Shown here: positions 17,827 to 27,251 of the stretch, one piece after another | Layout of the letters: each line of letters opens with the position of its first letter | Numbering within the stretch: the stretch's first letter is position 1 | Source: Dyadobacter endophyticus | Lineage (GTDB): Bacteria > Bacteroidota > Bacteroidia > Cytophagales > Spirosomataceae | Direction: 5' to 3' | Assembly: GCF_014641595.1 (NCBI RefSeq) | Contig: NZ_BMIA01000002.1 | Span: 1,674,001 to 1,738,000 of the forward strand | Length of the DNA stretch: 64,000 nucleotides | Notes under the pieces: generated by a model | Seen by the model: only the letters and a program-made list of their open reading frames with translations | Databases searched by the model: none | Told to the model about the DNA's origin: nothing | Translations under genes and position numbers: made by a program

Positions 17827-18400
17827 AGTCGTACAGTTTAGCTTTATAGAAAAGGGGGACTAGATATAGAGATTTTTACTATCAATTAAAAAACTTTTAT
17901 TCTTGGTTTGATCCTATTTATTAACCGGCATCAAAGCACTTCTCATATTAGTTGGCAATCAGTCGGGTACTAAAATAAAGTTATTTCCAACATCACCCTG
18001 ACAGAGGAAAATTCTGCCTTCGAAACAATTGGCAATGCTTTGTATGGAGCGGCATTTTTGTAATTGTTTGATAAATCTACGCTCATGATTGTAAAATTCG
18101 AGTCGCAAACTGCGTAAAAATATCTTCATTTTGCGCAGCGTTGTACGATTTAATCATAACATAATAGTAACTTATCATTTATCACATATTTGCTCATTAC
18201 CAGCGAGTTCTTATTAGAAAACGGGATGAAATAATCGGCAGTTTTCCAGCACTCCTCCCGACGGCGCATTTAACAATTTTGTAACATTTGCCGCAAATAG
18301 CGGTGCCGGCGATAGCCCTCCTTCCCGCATCAACCGTATTACCCCAAAATAGCTCAATATCCATATCCATTTTATCCTAAATCCAGACCAACCTTTGCTC
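17827..18400. other. 574-bp intergenic region between divergent sigma-factor and kinase-operon genes
   Basis: This stretch must hold the promoters of the sigma gene (leftward) and of the kinase-led operon (rightward). It is AT-rich, with a short GC-rich patch at 18245-18330. I find no convincing open reading frame, RNA gene or long repeat, and no clear TTG-N20-TAnnTTTG promoter. GTAACATTTG near 18281 is only an approximate -7 match. Confidence 0.5.
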
Positions 18401-20326
18401 ATGGATCAAAGCCGCATCAATCAGATCTTGGAGAAAATCTCCGCCGTTGAGGTCGCCGTGTATGGCGATTTCTGTCTCGATTCCTACTGGGTCATGGACG
18501 ACCGCACTTCCGAAGTTTCGATTGAAACCGGTTTGCAGGCCCAGGCCGTCGCCCGCCACTACTACACGCCGGGAGGCGCAGGGAATGTCGTGGCCAACCT
18601 CGCCGCCCTGAAACCCGCCGGCATCAGGGTTATCGGAGCCGTGGGCGACGATATGCAGGGACGGGAACTGACGGCGCAGCTCCAACAGCTCGGTGCTGAC
18701 ACGAGCGCATTCATTATCCAGAAAGAGCATTTCAATACATATAGTTATCTCAAACGGCTCGTCGACGGCCGGGAAGAGCCGCGCATTGATTTTGGTGTAT
18801 ATAATGAAAGGAGCATTGAAACAGACAAACAGCTCGTGGCCGCACTGGAAAAGGCCTTGCAGGAATGCGATGCATTGATTTTTAACCAGCAAGTGACAGG
18901 GAGCATTACCAATGCCTCATTTATCGACGACGTCAACAATCTATTCAATAAGTATCCCGACAAGATTGTAATGCTGGATTCCCGGCATTTCAACGACAGT
19001 TTCCGGAACATCTATCTGAAATGTAACGACCGCGAGATCGCTTCCTTGAACGGGCTGGACGTCACACCGGAAGAAAATGTGCCGGTAAGCGATGTTAAAG
19101 GTTATGGTGCGGAAGTGTTCCGTCGGTACCACAAACCGGTATTTGTGACCTGCGGAGAGCGCGGCATTATCGCATTCGACGAAGCGGGATACCACGAGGT
19201 GCCGGGCATTCAGCTGAAAGGCAAACTTGACACTGTCGGCGCGGGCGATACGGCGATCAGCGCCATTACGCTTTGCGTGGCAGCCGGATTATCCCCGGCC
19301 GAGGCGGCAATGTTCGGCAACTTTGCGGCGGCTGTAACGGTACAAAAGTTATTCACAACCGGCACGGCAACCGGTGAGGAAATTGCCGCCGTAGCTAAGG
19401 ACCCGGATTACATTTACAATGCCGACCTCGCCGAAAACGAACGGGCCGCCACTTACTATCCCGAAACGGAATTTGAAATCTGTGTCCCCGAGATCCTCGA
19501 CAAGCTCGGACATATCCGCTATGCCGTCTTCGACCACGACGGTACGATCAGCTCACTCCGGCAGGGATGGGAGGAAATTATGGAGCCCGTGATGATGAAA
19601 TCCATTTTGGGCGAACAATATGATACGATCGATGCCGGGACATTTCATAAAGTGCAGGCGGAGTGCAAAGCATTCATACATAAAACCACCGGCATCCAGA
19701 CCATTTACCAAATGGAAGGGCTGGTAAACCTTGTACGCGAGTTCGGATTTGTACCAGAAGACCAGATCCTTGACAAATTCCAATACAAGGAAATTTACAA
19801 CGACGGCCTGATGGAAATGGTGAACCAGCGCATGGACAAGCTGGCCAAAGGCGAACTAGGACAGGAAGACTACACGCTGAAAGGTGCCGTTGAATTCCTG
19901 AAACAGCTTAAAGAACGAGGCGTGACCATGTACCTCGCCAGCGGCACCGATGCCGACGACGTGAGAAACGAGGCCGAAATGCTCGGTTACGCCGATTTGT
20001 TCGACGGCGGCATTTATGGTGCATTGCGGGATTATACCAAGTTTTCGAAAAAAATGGTAATCGAAAAGATCATCCGCGACAATAATCTGCAAGGCAAAGA
20101 ACTGGCGGTATTTGGCGACGGTCCCGACGAAATACGGGAAGGCAGGCGCGCGGGCGGTATTTCGGTAGGCATTACCAGCAACGAAGTGCAGCGTTTCGGG
20201 CATAACCCGGCCAAGCGCCCCCGACTTGTGCGGGCAGGCGCGCAACTCCTGATCCCCGATTTTTCACAACACAAAAAACTGATCAGCCTATTGTTTCAGG
20301 AGAGCGAAAATTACGCAGAAGCGTGA
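18401..20326 (+). CDS. Fusion of a PfkB/RfaE-like sugar kinase with a HAD-family phosphatase
   Basis: A 641-residue cytoplasmic protein with two enzymes in one chain. Residues 1-330 form a ribokinase/PfkB kinase of the heptose-7-phosphate kinase type: VAVYGDFCLDSYW, the sugar-site PGGAGNVVANLAALK, VIGAVGDDMQGREL, and the anion-hole/catalytic DTVGAGDTAISAITL. Residues about 370-620 form a HAD phosphatase with a helical cap: motif I YAVFDHDGTISSLR, motif II MYLASGTDADDV, and motif III/IV KFSKKMVIEK and AVFGDGPDEIREGRRAG. No cytidylyltransferase domain is present, unlike HldE. The ATG at 18401 was chosen over a TTG six bases earlier. It leads a five-gene operon; its TGA overlaps the next ATG by one base (TGATG), suggesting coupled translation. 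Substrate is unknown. Confidence 0.83.
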   Translation: MDQSRINQILEKISAVEVAVYGDFCLDSYWVMDDRTSEVSIETGLQAQAVARHYYTPGGAGNVVANLAALKPAGIRVIGAVGDDMQGRELTAQLQQLGADTSAFIIQKEHFNTYSYLKRLVDGREEPRIDFGVYNERSIETDKQLVAALEKALQECDALIFNQQVTGSITNASFIDDVNNLFNKYPDKIVMLDSRHFNDSFRNIYLKCNDREIASLNGLDVTPEENVPVSDVKGYGAEVFRRYHKPVFVTCGERGIIAFDEAGYHEVPGIQLKGKLDTVGAGDTAISAITLCVAAGLSPAEAAMFGNFAAAVTVQKLFTTGTATGEEIAAVAKDPDYIYNADLAENERAATYYPETEFEICVPEILDKLGHIRYAVFDHDGTISSLRQGWEEIMEPVMMKSILGEQYDTIDAGTFHKVQAECKAFIHKTTGIQTIYQMEGLVNLVREFGFVPEDQILDKFQYKEIYNDGLMEMVNQRMDKLAKGELGQEDYTLKGAVEFLKQLKERGVTMYLASGTDADDVRNEAEMLGYADLFDGGIYGALRDYTKFSKKMVIEKIIRDNNLQGKELAVFGDGPDEIREGRRAGGISVGITSNEVQRFGHNPAKRPRLVRAGAQLLIPDFSQHKKLISLLFQESENYAEA

Positions 20327-22569
20327 TGCGACCAATAGGGAAACAACTGATTGCCTGGCTGCTTTGCGGTGCTATTCCGGTACTTTTCTCGTGCCGGAAT
20401 AATAAGACTGTCGATAATGAACCGTCCTTTTATCAGGATGAAGCGTTTTCACAGGAATACCATGAGGCCTATCCGATGGAGGGCAACGACGTAAGGGCGG
20501 TCCTGCCCGATCGCGACGGTAACGTATGGGCAGCCACGGCAAACGGTGTTTTTCGTAAAATGAAAGATTCGGGCAACTGGGTTCCCATACTCGACGGTAA
20601 CGCGAATGGTCCCTCGTTCGCCCTAGCTCAGGATTCTACCGGAACTATATGGCTCGGTATTTGGAATGGGCTGTACCAATATAAAAACAGCACTTTTTCG
20701 AAGGTGAATGGGCCAACAGGGCCGATTTCAGCGATATGTACCAAGGCCGGAACGGTCCACGCAATTGGCCCGAATGGTTTCTGGACAGGTAATGTGAATG
20801 GTTTTAGATTGCAAAAAGCAACCCTCGCAAGGTCTGTTCGAGATGCGATCACCGACGGAAACGATGGCTTGTGGATAGCCTCAGATGTAGGACTTTATCA
20901 TTGGACTCCCTCGCATTTGGAGCACGCCTACAAAACCGACGCATTGATCGCTGCTTATACCAAAGGTTTGTCATTCAATCACGATGGAAAGCTCTGGATC
21001 GGAGGCCTCGGCGGAGTTACAATTCAGCGTAATGGTAAAAAAGAGTCCGAATTGCGGACGACCGACGGCATTCCATCTACTTACGTGACGGCCCTGCGCC
21101 TCGCTCCCGACAGCGCTATGTGGGTAGGGACGCAAACCGGCGTGGTGCGTTTCCGGAAAGACGGCAGCCGTTCGCTGCTGTTTTCGAGAAGGTGGTTGCT
21201 GGACGACCAGGTAAATGACATTGCATTTGATGCGGAAGGCACTGCCTGGATCGCCACGCCGCGGGGAGTCAGCGCCATAAAAAAACGGTCAATGACGCTA
21301 GCCTCGAAAAGCAATTTCTTTTACAATGTATTAATGAAGCGCCACATCCGCGCGCCGTGGATCGCCGGCCAGGCACATTTGCGCGTGCCCGGAGATACGA
21401 CTAGCTGGGAACCTGAGGACGATGATAATGACGGCGAATATACCGGCAATTACCTTGCAATGGAAAGCTTCCGGTACGCGGCTACCAAAGACCCCGCTGC
21501 CAGGGAGAATGCAAAAAAAGCATTTGGTTTCCTGAAATTGTTGCAGGAAGTGACGGGTACCAACGGCTTCTTCGCCCGCACGATCATACCCGCGACGTGG
21601 ACGCACATGCACGACGGTAACCGCACATACACGGAACGCGAACGCGCGGACGAGCTCGTGAAAGAACCGCGATTCAAACCGGTGGAAACGCGCTGGCATT
21701 TGTCGGGTGATAAAAAGTGGCTCTGGAAGGGCGACACGAGCAGCGATGAGATGTGTGGGCATATGTTTGGTTACTACTACTATTATATGCTCGCTGCAAA
21801 TGCCGAAGAAAAGAAGGTAATCGCTACGCATGTGGGTAAAATCGTGGATTACCTGATGCAGCACAAGCTGAACTTCGCCGATGTCGATGGAAAGGCTACC
21901 CGCTGGTCGGTGTGGTCGCCGGAGCAGTTGAACCGCGACCCGGAATGGCTGCCCGACCGCAACCAGAACTCGATGGAAATGCTCGCATTCCTGAAACTGG
22001 CCCATTTCATGACGGGTAATGCCAAATACCAGCACGAATACATCCGGCTGATCGAAAAGGAGCATTACCTCGACAATATGAAAGAGGTGACGAAGCAGAA
22101 TCCGGCCTGGTTCATCTATTTCGATGTGGTATTGCAAGCTTATCTCTACCCGATCCTGATCGGTTGCGAAAAAGACCCGGAGCGTCTGAGATTTTATAAA
22201 AACCACCTGGAAGAGTGGTTCACGAAGCGCCGGGGCGACCATAACCCGCTGATCAACTTTATTTACAACCATTGCCTGGATAAAAAAGCAGAGTTGAAAA
22301 ATTCGGTCGATTTCCTGATCGACACACCGTTGGATCTTGTGGACTGGCCGATCGATCACCGGAAACGGGAAGATATTCAGGTCGTGCGGGAGCCGACGCT
22401 GGAAGATGAGCAAGTGAGTGAATTGCAACCCGCCAGCATCCGGCTGACCGTCCGTTGGGATAAAAACCCGTGGACACTCGCCGGGGGTAACCCGGAAGTG
22501 GAACGTGAGCCGGTTTTCTGGCTGCTGCCCTACTGGATGGGCCGGTACCTTGGAATGATTTCGAAATAG
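20326..22569 (+). CDS. Exported lipoprotein with beta-propeller and C-terminal helical domain (paralogue A)
   Basis: A 747-residue protein. The N-terminus is a lipoprotein signal (LLCGAIPVLFSC). Residues about 50-330 contain at least six Reg_prop-type propeller repeats, recognised by recurring W-[IVA] plus G-[VL] words: NVWAATANGVF, TIWLGIWNGLY, GLWIASDVGLY, KLWIGGLGGV, AMWVGTQTGVV and TAWIATPRGVS. From about 340 an alpha-helical domain follows, with AMESFRYAATKDPAAR, DTSSDEMCGHMFGYYYYY and the last WLLPYWMGRYLGMI, which resembles an alpha/alpha toroid enzyme fold. Unlike hybrid sensors with such propellers, it has no transmembrane, kinase or DNA-binding part. It shares its whole design with the gene at 23647. 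Enzymatic activity on a glycan is plausible but unproven. Confidence 0.62.
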   Translation: MRPIGKQLIAWLLCGAIPVLFSCRNNKTVDNEPSFYQDEAFSQEYHEAYPMEGNDVRAVLPDRDGNVWAATANGVFRKMKDSGNWVPILDGNANGPSFALAQDSTGTIWLGIWNGLYQYKNSTFSKVNGPTGPISAICTKAGTVHAIGPNGFWTGNVNGFRLQKATLARSVRDAITDGNDGLWIASDVGLYHWTPSHLEHAYKTDALIAAYTKGLSFNHDGKLWIGGLGGVTIQRNGKKESELRTTDGIPSTYVTALRLAPDSAMWVGTQTGVVRFRKDGSRSLLFSRRWLLDDQVNDIAFDAEGTAWIATPRGVSAIKKRSMTLASKSNFFYNVLMKRHIRAPWIAGQAHLRVPGDTTSWEPEDDDNDGEYTGNYLAMESFRYAATKDPAARENAKKAFGFLKLLQEVTGTNGFFARTIIPATWTHMHDGNRTYTERERADELVKEPRFKPVETRWHLSGDKKWLWKGDTSSDEMCGHMFGYYYYYMLAANAEEKKVIATHVGKIVDYLMQHKLNFADVDGKATRWSVWSPEQLNRDPEWLPDRNQNSMEMLAFLKLAHFMTGNAKYQHEYIRLIEKEHYLDNMKEVTKQNPAWFIYFDVVLQAYLYPILIGCEKDPERLRFYKNHLEEWFTKRRGDHNPLINFIYNHCLDKKAELKNSVDFLIDTPLDLVDWPIDHRKREDIQVVREPTLEDEQVSELQPASIRLTVRWDKNPWTLAGGNPEVEREPVFWLLPYWMGRYLGMISK

Positions 22570-22584
22570 AACCAAACATTCGAT

Positions 22585-23634
22585 ATGAAAACCTATCTTT
22601 TGCTCTTCAACCTGTTACTACTGGTCATGCAAGAAACATCAGCACAACAGACCTACGCCGAAAAACTCGGCTGGCCGAAGGGCGCGAAGGTCATCATCTT
22701 CCATGTCGACGACGCCGGGATGTCGCATTACTCGAATGAGGGAGCAAAAAAGTCAATACAGAATGGCATTGCAACGTCATCCAGCATTATGATGCCATGC
22801 CCGTGGGCGGCCAGTTTCGCGAAATTCGCCATCGCCAACCCTAAAATGGACGCAGGTCTTCACCTCACATTAACATCCGAATGGAATGATTACCGCTGGC
22901 CGCCTTTGAACGGCATAGCGCATTCGGAAGGGCTTGTGGATGATGAAGGCTGCATGTGGCATGAAGTGGAGGAAGTGATCAAACACGCCAGCCCGGATGT
23001 GGTGGAACAGGAAATACGCGCGCAACTCAGCCGCGCATTGAAACTGGGATTGAAACCTACGCATATGGATTCCCACATGGGCACGCTGTTCGCGCACATT
23101 CCTTACCTGGAAAGATATATTAAAGTCGGGGCGGAATATGGCATTCCGGTCATGTTCCCCGGTGGGAATAATCAGCTTTTGAAAGAGTGTTTGAACAATC
23201 CGTTAGTCAAAAAGCTCAAAGCCGAAGGTAAATGGAAAGAAGGAATGGAGCTTCCGGAGCCTGAGATCACCAAGCGCTCGGCAGAATTCGGGCGAAAAAT
23301 ATGGGCGGCGGGACTTCCGGTACTGGACGACCTGCACACGATCAGCGGCGATTGGAAACCGGAAGGCAGCGACGTTACACCTGCGCAATGGGGTAAATAT
23401 AAAGCACAAAAGTTTATTGAAACGATCGGCAAAATGCAGCCCGGCGTAGCGATGATGATCGTCCATAGCAGCGACGTCACCGACGATTTCAAATTCATCA
23501 GCGCCTCAGGCGGGTCGCGGTACGCCGATATGCTCTCGATGCTCGATCCGGAGCTGAAAAGCTTCATCCAGTCGGAAGGCATTATCCTTACCACCTGGAA
23601 AGAAATGATGGAAAGAAGGAAGAAAGTCAAATAA
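22585..23634 (+). CDS. Exported YdjC/ChbG/HpnK-type carbohydrate deacetylase
   Basis: A 349-residue protein with a signal peptide ending near TSAQQ (residues 1-21). The YdjC-family metal site is readable: VIIFHVDDAGMSHYSNEGAK carries the Asp pair, and LKPTHMDSHMGTLFAHIP carries the zinc-binding histidines. GLHLTLTSEW and an HSSDVTDDF element add further family residues. Members (ChbG, HpnK) remove an N-acetyl group from chito-oligosaccharides or N-acetylglucosaminyl lipids. Export distinguishes this protein from the cytoplasmic E. coli ChbG. It sits exactly between the two propeller paralogues, 15 bp after the first and 12 bp before the second, so it probably acts on the same periplasmic or surface glycan. 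Confidence 0.82.
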   Translation: MKTYLLLFNLLLLVMQETSAQQTYAEKLGWPKGAKVIIFHVDDAGMSHYSNEGAKKSIQNGIATSSSIMMPCPWAASFAKFAIANPKMDAGLHLTLTSEWNDYRWPPLNGIAHSEGLVDDEGCMWHEVEEVIKHASPDVVEQEIRAQLSRALKLGLKPTHMDSHMGTLFAHIPYLERYIKVGAEYGIPVMFPGGNNQLLKECLNNPLVKKLKAEGKWKEGMELPEPEITKRSAEFGRKIWAAGLPVLDDLHTISGDWKPEGSDVTPAQWGKYKAQKFIETIGKMQPGVAMMIVHSSDVTDDFKFISASGGSRYADMLSMLDPELKSFIQSEGIILTTWKEMMERRKKVK

Positions 23635-23646
23635 CCAATCAATACA

Positions 23647-25866
23647 ATGCAAAAGCCCCTTTTACTATCCCTCCTGTTACTGACGAGCGTTGCGCTCACG
23701 CGGGCGCAGGTACAACCTACCTACAAAGACAAGCCATACTTGCAGGATTTCAGCGTCAAATATTATGCTGATACAACTCAAACCTCGTTATTGCAAATTG
23801 CCGCTGACCGCAATGGTATTATCCAGATGCTTGCGAAAGAAGGGTTAAGGCACACTTCTGCCGGCCAGTTTCTATATCCCGGCAAGGTTGTTCCCGACCG
23901 GAATTACCGGTATATGAAAGATAAGCACATCAGCGCCCTTACTTCTTACGAAAATCAACTGGTTTACCTGACCGATCAGGTCGTGTTCAGCAATGCCTGG
24001 GCCGGAACGTTGTTTTCGAAACACAATCTACCCAAAGCTACGTTGTTTGCAGGCGGCAAGGATTTCACGTTTCTCGTTTCCGACGGCGCCTCTTTGGAAC
24101 TGATAAAGGATTCGAAAAGTCTCTGGAATGGAAAGCTCTCCGACGATTCTGCCATTGCACTGGCATTTCAGGCAAATGCAAACCAGTTCTGGATTTTAGG
24201 GAACAAATCGCTTTATAAAGTAGGTGTTCAGGATAAAAAACTAAGCAAAGTGCTTACCGGCGCCGATTTTACCGCATTTGATATTACTTCGAAAGAGTCC
24301 AAAATCGTCATCGGCACGCTCGACGGCATTCTCTCCTTTGATATACCAACCGGAAAACAAACCGGCGGCATTGACCGCAAATTGCCTGTTACTAAAATCA
24401 CGGTCGTAAAAGAAGTGAACGGCAAAGTCTGGTTCGGCTCCGACCTTGGCGCATTTGCGTTACGCGCCGACGGCAAATTCGATTATTACTTCGGCGAACG
24501 CTGGTTACCGGGCAACACCGTTACCGATATTGAAAAAGGCCCCAAAAACTCAGTACTGGTCCTTACCACGAAAGGTTTAGGCCAGATCCAGTTCAAATCC
24601 ATGACGCTCGAAGACAAGGCCAAACTTTTTGACGAGCAAGTACGGCTCCGCCACATCCGGAATGGGTTCAACTCACAACTGACCGGCCTGAACCATGGCG
24701 ACTTGTCTTCCGGCTTTACCGAGGATTCGGACAATGACGGACTATGGACGGCTATGTACCTCGGCGGCCAAATCTTCCGGTACGCTGCCACCAAAGATCC
24801 CTACGCATTGCAGAATTGCCGTGAATCGATGGACGCGATGGAACGGCTTTATACAGTGAACCCGGTTGCAGGCTTTCCGGCGCGTTCCTTCGAGCGTTCG
24901 GGCCACATCAATGAGCTGCATGATGTCGAACGCTGGCAGCATGCACCCGAAAAAGAATGGGACTGGAAATCAACCACGAGTAGCGACGAGGTGATCGGTC
25001 ATATTTTCGCATTCGGCGCGGCAGCCGAGCTGGTCGACGACCCGAAAATCAAGAAACAGGCCGTTATGCTCATTGATACCGTCATGTCGCACATTTTGAA
25101 AAACAATATGTACCTGATCGACTTCGACGGTAAGCCCACGATGTGGGGCAAATGGCATCCCGATTATGTAAACTCGTTTCCGATTAACGTCGGCGACCGT
25201 AAACTAAACTCTTCCAACATTGTGGCCATGCTGCAAACCGCCTATCATTTCACCAAAAAGGAGAAATACAAGGCAAAAGCATTTGAGCTGATGAACAAGC
25301 ATGGCTATTTCGAAAACATGATGCGGTCTATGAACATCATTGGCCGTGCGCCGGAAGATGCCGATGACCACGCGAAACACATGTCCGACGGATGGAACCA
25401 TTCGGATGACGAGATGTATTTCCTGGGCTATTGGGGACTCTATCGCTATGCATTCAACGATACGCTCAAGGCACAGTACAAAAAGCAGATCATCGACCAT
25501 TGGCAAGCTGAAAGGCCTGAAAGAGAAGGAGCGTGGAATATTTTTACGGCGATCACCAACCCAAAAGAGTTTGACCTGAACGAATCTGTATGGTATTTGC
25601 AGGAGCATCCGATGGACCTGATCGACTGGGTGATCAAGAACAGCCATCGCAAGGATATCGACCAATTGGAGCCTAATTTCCGTAAGCAGACCACAAAGGA
25701 AGTTCTTCCACCGGACGAACGTCCGATTCAGCGCCACAATGGCAATATGTTCACCCTCGACCGGAATGGCGGCAACGGTACCGGCGAGCATAGCGCAGGT
25801 GACATTTGGCTTCTGCCCTACTGGATGGGCCGCTATTTGAACGTTATCAGCGCTCCCCAAAAGTAG
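23647..25866 (+). CDS. Exported protein with beta-propeller-like and C-terminal helical domain (paralogue B)
   Basis: A 739-residue protein with an ordinary signal peptide (LLLSLLLLTSVALTRAQ), not a lipobox. Residues about 60-320 are a degenerate propeller (GKVWFGSDLGAFAL, NQFWILGNKSLYKVG). Residues about 335-739 align by eye with the 20326 protein: EDSDNDGLWTAMYLGG, FRYAATKDPYALQN, TTSSDEVIGHIFAFG, YLIDFDGKPTMWGKWHPDYV and the end WLLPYWMGRYLNVI. An insertion with GWNHSDDEMYFLGYWGLYRY is particular to this copy. The strong conservation of Asp/Glu/Trp in the helical part suggests an active site, perhaps glycosidase- or lyase-like, but no family name can be given. It is the fourth gene of the operon. 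Confidence 0.62.
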   Translation: MQKPLLLSLLLLTSVALTRAQVQPTYKDKPYLQDFSVKYYADTTQTSLLQIAADRNGIIQMLAKEGLRHTSAGQFLYPGKVVPDRNYRYMKDKHISALTSYENQLVYLTDQVVFSNAWAGTLFSKHNLPKATLFAGGKDFTFLVSDGASLELIKDSKSLWNGKLSDDSAIALAFQANANQFWILGNKSLYKVGVQDKKLSKVLTGADFTAFDITSKESKIVIGTLDGILSFDIPTGKQTGGIDRKLPVTKITVVKEVNGKVWFGSDLGAFALRADGKFDYYFGERWLPGNTVTDIEKGPKNSVLVLTTKGLGQIQFKSMTLEDKAKLFDEQVRLRHIRNGFNSQLTGLNHGDLSSGFTEDSDNDGLWTAMYLGGQIFRYAATKDPYALQNCRESMDAMERLYTVNPVAGFPARSFERSGHINELHDVERWQHAPEKEWDWKSTTSSDEVIGHIFAFGAAAELVDDPKIKKQAVMLIDTVMSHILKNNMYLIDFDGKPTMWGKWHPDYVNSFPINVGDRKLNSSNIVAMLQTAYHFTKKEKYKAKAFELMNKHGYFENMMRSMNIIGRAPEDADDHAKHMSDGWNHSDDEMYFLGYWGLYRYAFNDTLKAQYKKQIIDHWQAERPEREGAWNIFTAITNPKEFDLNESVWYLQEHPMDLIDWVIKNSHRKDIDQLEPNFRKQTTKEVLPPDERPIQRHNGNMFTLDRNGGNGTGEHSAGDIWLLPYWMGRYLNVISAPQK

Positions 25867-25874
25867 ATTTGCCC

Positions 25875-27251
25875 ATGAGACTTGTTTCTATCCCGGTTTT
25901 ATCGTTTTTAATACTATTCAGCATGCAATCCTGCCAGACCGACACCGCAGAAAAACAGATCACGCACGATCTGACCTACCATCACGACCTGGACAACAAC
26001 GATAACTTTTCGCCCGATGGCCAATGGCTTGTCTACGACACCAGGACCGACGAAGGCGGAATCGCGGAATCGGCACGGATTGAGCGGGTGAACATCGAAA
26101 CGGGAGAGAAACAAGTCCTTTTTGATATTAAGAATAACCAGACTTGGGGGCCGGGGGCCGGGGCTGTGAGTTATAGTCCCAAAGAGCATGCGGTCGTATT
26201 CATTCACGGCCTGGCCAACAGTACCCAGGAAAACCCCTACCAGCAATGGCGCCGCACAGGCGTGATCATCCACGACGCCCGCCCGAATGTGCCCGTGTAT
26301 ATGGACGCACGCGACGTAACGCCCCCGTACACCCCCGGCGCATTACGCGGGGGTACGCACCGGCACGAGTGGAGCGGCGATGGCCAATGGATCGGATTTA
26401 CCTACAACGATGCTATCCTGAAAGCACTGGAAGACTCGACAGGTCAGAGGCACAACCTGCGAACGATCGGTGTTTCGAAGAAAATCAAGGCAGTTAGTGT
26501 TGATAAAAATGATGAGAATGTGTCTGGTGAATGGTTCAGCGCACTCGTGGTGCGGGTAGTGCCAAATCCAACGCCGGGAAGCGATGAGATTAGTCATGCG
26601 GCAAGTGACAGCTGGGTAGGAACGAATGGCTATGCTGTCCAAAATGGCATCCGGCAAATCGCCCGTGCATTTCTGGGCACCGTCAAAGACAAAAACGGCA
26701 ACGATGTTCCCGAGGTTTTCATCGTAGATATTCCCGAAGACATTACCCAACCCGGGCCGCTGGGGCCGCTGGAAGGGACCGGTACTGATTTCCCAATGCC
26801 TCCGAAAGGTGCCGCACAACGTCGGCTGACGTTCACGGCCCATACCTCACACCCTGGCTGTTCCGGCATCGTTCGTTCTTCGCCAGATGGCAGCCAGCTT
26901 GCGTTTCTGGCCAAAGACGCGAAGGGTATCAGCCAGATTTTCATCATTTCACCAAATGGAGGCAAGCCCCACCAAATCACCGAATGCGCTTCCGACATTA
27001 CCGGCAACCTACGCTGGCATCCGGATGGGAAACATATTACCTATGTTTATGAAGGTAGTATTGTGCTTTGCGAGGTTGGCGACGCACCGTTTAAAGAAAG
27101 AATTCAGGTATTAACCGAGCCGTCTGTTGCCGTTCTGGGGAATCTTGTCTGGTCGGCAGATGGAAAGGTACTTGCATTTAACCGGCTGGTGAAGAATGAG
27201 GCGGGAAGAGGGACGCAGCAGGTGTTTGTGTTAAGCTTTGAAAAGCACTAA
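25875..27251 (+). CDS. DUF3748 (YidR-like) TolB-type beta-propeller lipoprotein
   Basis: A 458-residue lipoprotein (signal SFLILFSMQSCQTD) made almost entirely of WD40/PD40-type propeller repeats. The words NFSPDGQWLVYDTRTDEGG, IERVNIETGEKQV, VFIHGLANSTQENPYQ and THRHEWSGDGQWIGFTYND match the DUF3748 family, whose E. coli member is YidR. Later repeats include IVRSSPDGSQLAFLAKDA and LRWHPDGKHITYVYEG. The function of the family is unknown. The start at 25875, 8 bp after the previous stop, was chosen because it gives a complete lipoprotein signal; an in-frame start at 25806 inside the preceding gene does not. It closes the 18401-27251 operon. Its stop overlaps the stop of the convergent Uma2 gene. 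Confidence 0.77.
   Translation: MRLVSIPVLSFLILFSMQSCQTDTAEKQITHDLTYHHDLDNNDNFSPDGQWLVYDTRTDEGGIAESARIERVNIETGEKQVLFDIKNNQTWGPGAGAVSYSPKEHAVVFIHGLANSTQENPYQQWRRTGVIIHDARPNVPVYMDARDVTPPYTPGALRGGTHRHEWSGDGQWIGFTYNDAILKALEDSTGQRHNLRTIGVSKKIKAVSVDKNDENVSGEWFSALVVRVVPNPTPGSDEISHAASDSWVGTNGYAVQNGIRQIARAFLGTVKDKNGNDVPEVFIVDIPEDITQPGPLGPLEGTGTDFPMPPKGAAQRRLTFTAHTSHPGCSGIVRSSPDGSQLAFLAKDAKGISQIFIISPNGGKPHQITECASDITGNLRWHPDGKHITYVYEGSIVLCEVGDAPFKERIQVLTEPSVAVLGNLVWSADGKVLAFNRLVKNEAGRGTQQVFVLSFEKH

Noticed and set aside
17827..18400. Small RNA or riboswitch in the long gap
   Set aside because: No conserved RNA motif, strong hairpin series or terminator was seen; AT-rich sequence alone is not evidence.
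18214..18402. Possible 62-residue gene on the minus strand before the kinase gene
   Set aside because: It ends in the kinase start region, has no domain, and its frame runs through a region likely to hold the operon promoter.
21331..22575. Open frame of 414 codons on the minus strand opposite the propeller protein
   Set aside because: It mirrors the codon phase of the real gene, contains no recognisable domain, and the plus-strand protein is clearly supported by its paralogue. Similar long antisense frames at 13605-14570 and 47433-48401 were rejected for the same reason.
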